Positions 63,565 through 64,000 of a stretch of DNA of 64,000 nucleotides are shown in pieces. Each line of letters begins with the position of its first letter. Position 1 is the stretch's first letter. Source of the DNA: Methylobacterium oryzae (lineage in GTDB: Bacteria; Pseudomonadota; Alphaproteobacteria; Rhizobiales; Beijerinckiaceae); contig NZ_CP090349.1 of assembly GCF_021398735.1 (NCBI RefSeq), positions 4,049,001 through 4,113,000 on the forward strand, written 5' to 3'. The position numbers were made by a program, and so were the translations under genes. The notes beneath the pieces are model-generated. The model saw only the letters and a program-made list of their open reading frames with translations. It ran no database searches and was not told where the DNA came from.

Positions 63565-63607
63565 GGCCGCTTGACGCGCGCGCACCGGCGCGCAGAGGGT
63601 CGGCGGC

Positions 63608-64000
63608 ATGACCGAGACCCTCGCCCATCGCCGCGTCCTCCTCGTCATCGGCGGCGGCATCGCGGCCTACAAGGCCCTCGACCTGATCCGGCGGCTGCGC
63701 GAGCGGGGCGCCAGCGTCTGCCCGGTCCTGACCGCGGGGGCGCAGGAATTCGTGACGCCGCTGGCGGCGGCCGCGCTCGCCGGTGAGCGGGCGCATACCG
63801 ACCTGTTCGACCGCGCCTCCGAGGCCGAGATCGGTCACATCAAGCTCGCCCGTCAGGCGGATGCCGTGGTGGTGGCGCCCGCGACCGCCAACCTGATGGC
63901 CCGCATGGCCGGCGGTCACGCGGCCGACCTCGCGACCACGGTCCTGCTGGCCACGACCCTGCCGATCCTGATCGCGCCGGCCATGAACGTCCAGATGTGG
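63608..64000 (+). CDS. coaBC: CoaBC (phosphopantothenoylcysteine decarboxylase/synthase), N-terminal part
   Basis: The first 131 residues, cut by the window end. VLLVIGGGIAAYKALDLIRRLRERGASV is the flavin-binding start of the decarboxylase half, HIKLARQADAVVVAPATANLMARMAGG follows, and PAMNVQMW carries the active-site Asn-x2-Met motif. CoaBC makes 4'-phosphopantetheine in coenzyme A synthesis. It lies 44 bases after the cis-prenyltransferase in the same direction. Confidence 0.92.
   Translation, partial: MTETLAHRRVLLVIGGGIAAYKALDLIRRLRERGASVCPVLTAGAQEFVTPLAAAALAGERAHTDLFDRASEAEIGHIKLARQADAVVVAPATANLMARMAGGHAADLATTVLLATTLPILIAPAMNVQMW

Overview
The window is a continuous stretch of very GC-rich chromosome (protein genes packed on both strands, short gaps, GTG/TTG starts in several places). 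The gene set fits a Rhizobiales-type alphaproteobacterium, most likely Methylobacterium or a close relative: an ATP12-type F1 chaperone, a DUF6468 protein between fliM and a MotE-like protein, a DUF6894 protein, a very long UvrB, a periplasmic PQQ propeller enzyme and CtrA-type TTAA-N7-TTAA boxes. The genus is inferred from style and content, not from a marker gene. No rRNA, tRNA, insertion sequence, prophage or CRISPR array was seen.

Layout. 1-1577: end of bioA, a one-domain response regulator and a MarR regulator. 1587-10512: a metal-starvation island with a COG0523 GTPase and a ZnuD-like TonB receptor diverging from a region with three Zur-like boxes, an AraC regulator, then a second TonB receptor translationally coupled to a PepSY membrane protein. 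That second operon has a near-perfect metalloregulator-like palindrome just before the start codon and a clear cobalamin riboswitch further upstream. 10624-29616: housekeeping and metabolic genes (Nudix, RluC/D pseudouridine synthase, hydrolases, HAD phosphatase, ATP12, glutathione peroxidase, aminotransferase, CNNM/CorC transporter, App1-like phosphatase, MFS, priA). 29623-35453: quality control and redox (Trm112-like, Lon-N domain protein, CnoX-type thioredoxin, glutathionyl-hydroquinone reductase) and an AlgJ-like protein. 35526-39875: a spore-photoproduct-lyase-like radical SAM protein next to a 2'-5' RNA ligase-like protein, then PAP2, PilZ and a Tat-exported oxidoreductase.

39882-46896 is a flagellar block: flgF-flgG-flgA-flgH on the minus strand diverging from fliL-fliM-DUF6468-motE on the plus strand, with a CtrA-type box in front of fliL. 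47030-51396 holds a fused double-ATPase ABC protein, deoB, DUF1192 and an LRR-protein kinase fusion. 51436-58700 has a cysteine hydrolase, a lytic transglycosylase, an esterase, an O-antigen-ligase-type protein, a 30-residue membrane peptide candidate, and an ankyrin protein next to a PQQ propeller enzyme whose catalytic base position is glycine. 58717-64000 has uvrB, a small membrane protein/winged-helix pair behind a perfect ACTTTGC palindrome, an extra polyprenyl synthase, and the start of coaBC.

The strongest leads are the receptor/PepSY operon that carries both a B12 riboswitch and a Zur-like operator, the PQQ propeller protein with a substituted catalytic base, the SPL-like/RNA-ligase pair and the LRR kinase. 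All functional calls come from reading motifs; no database search was run.
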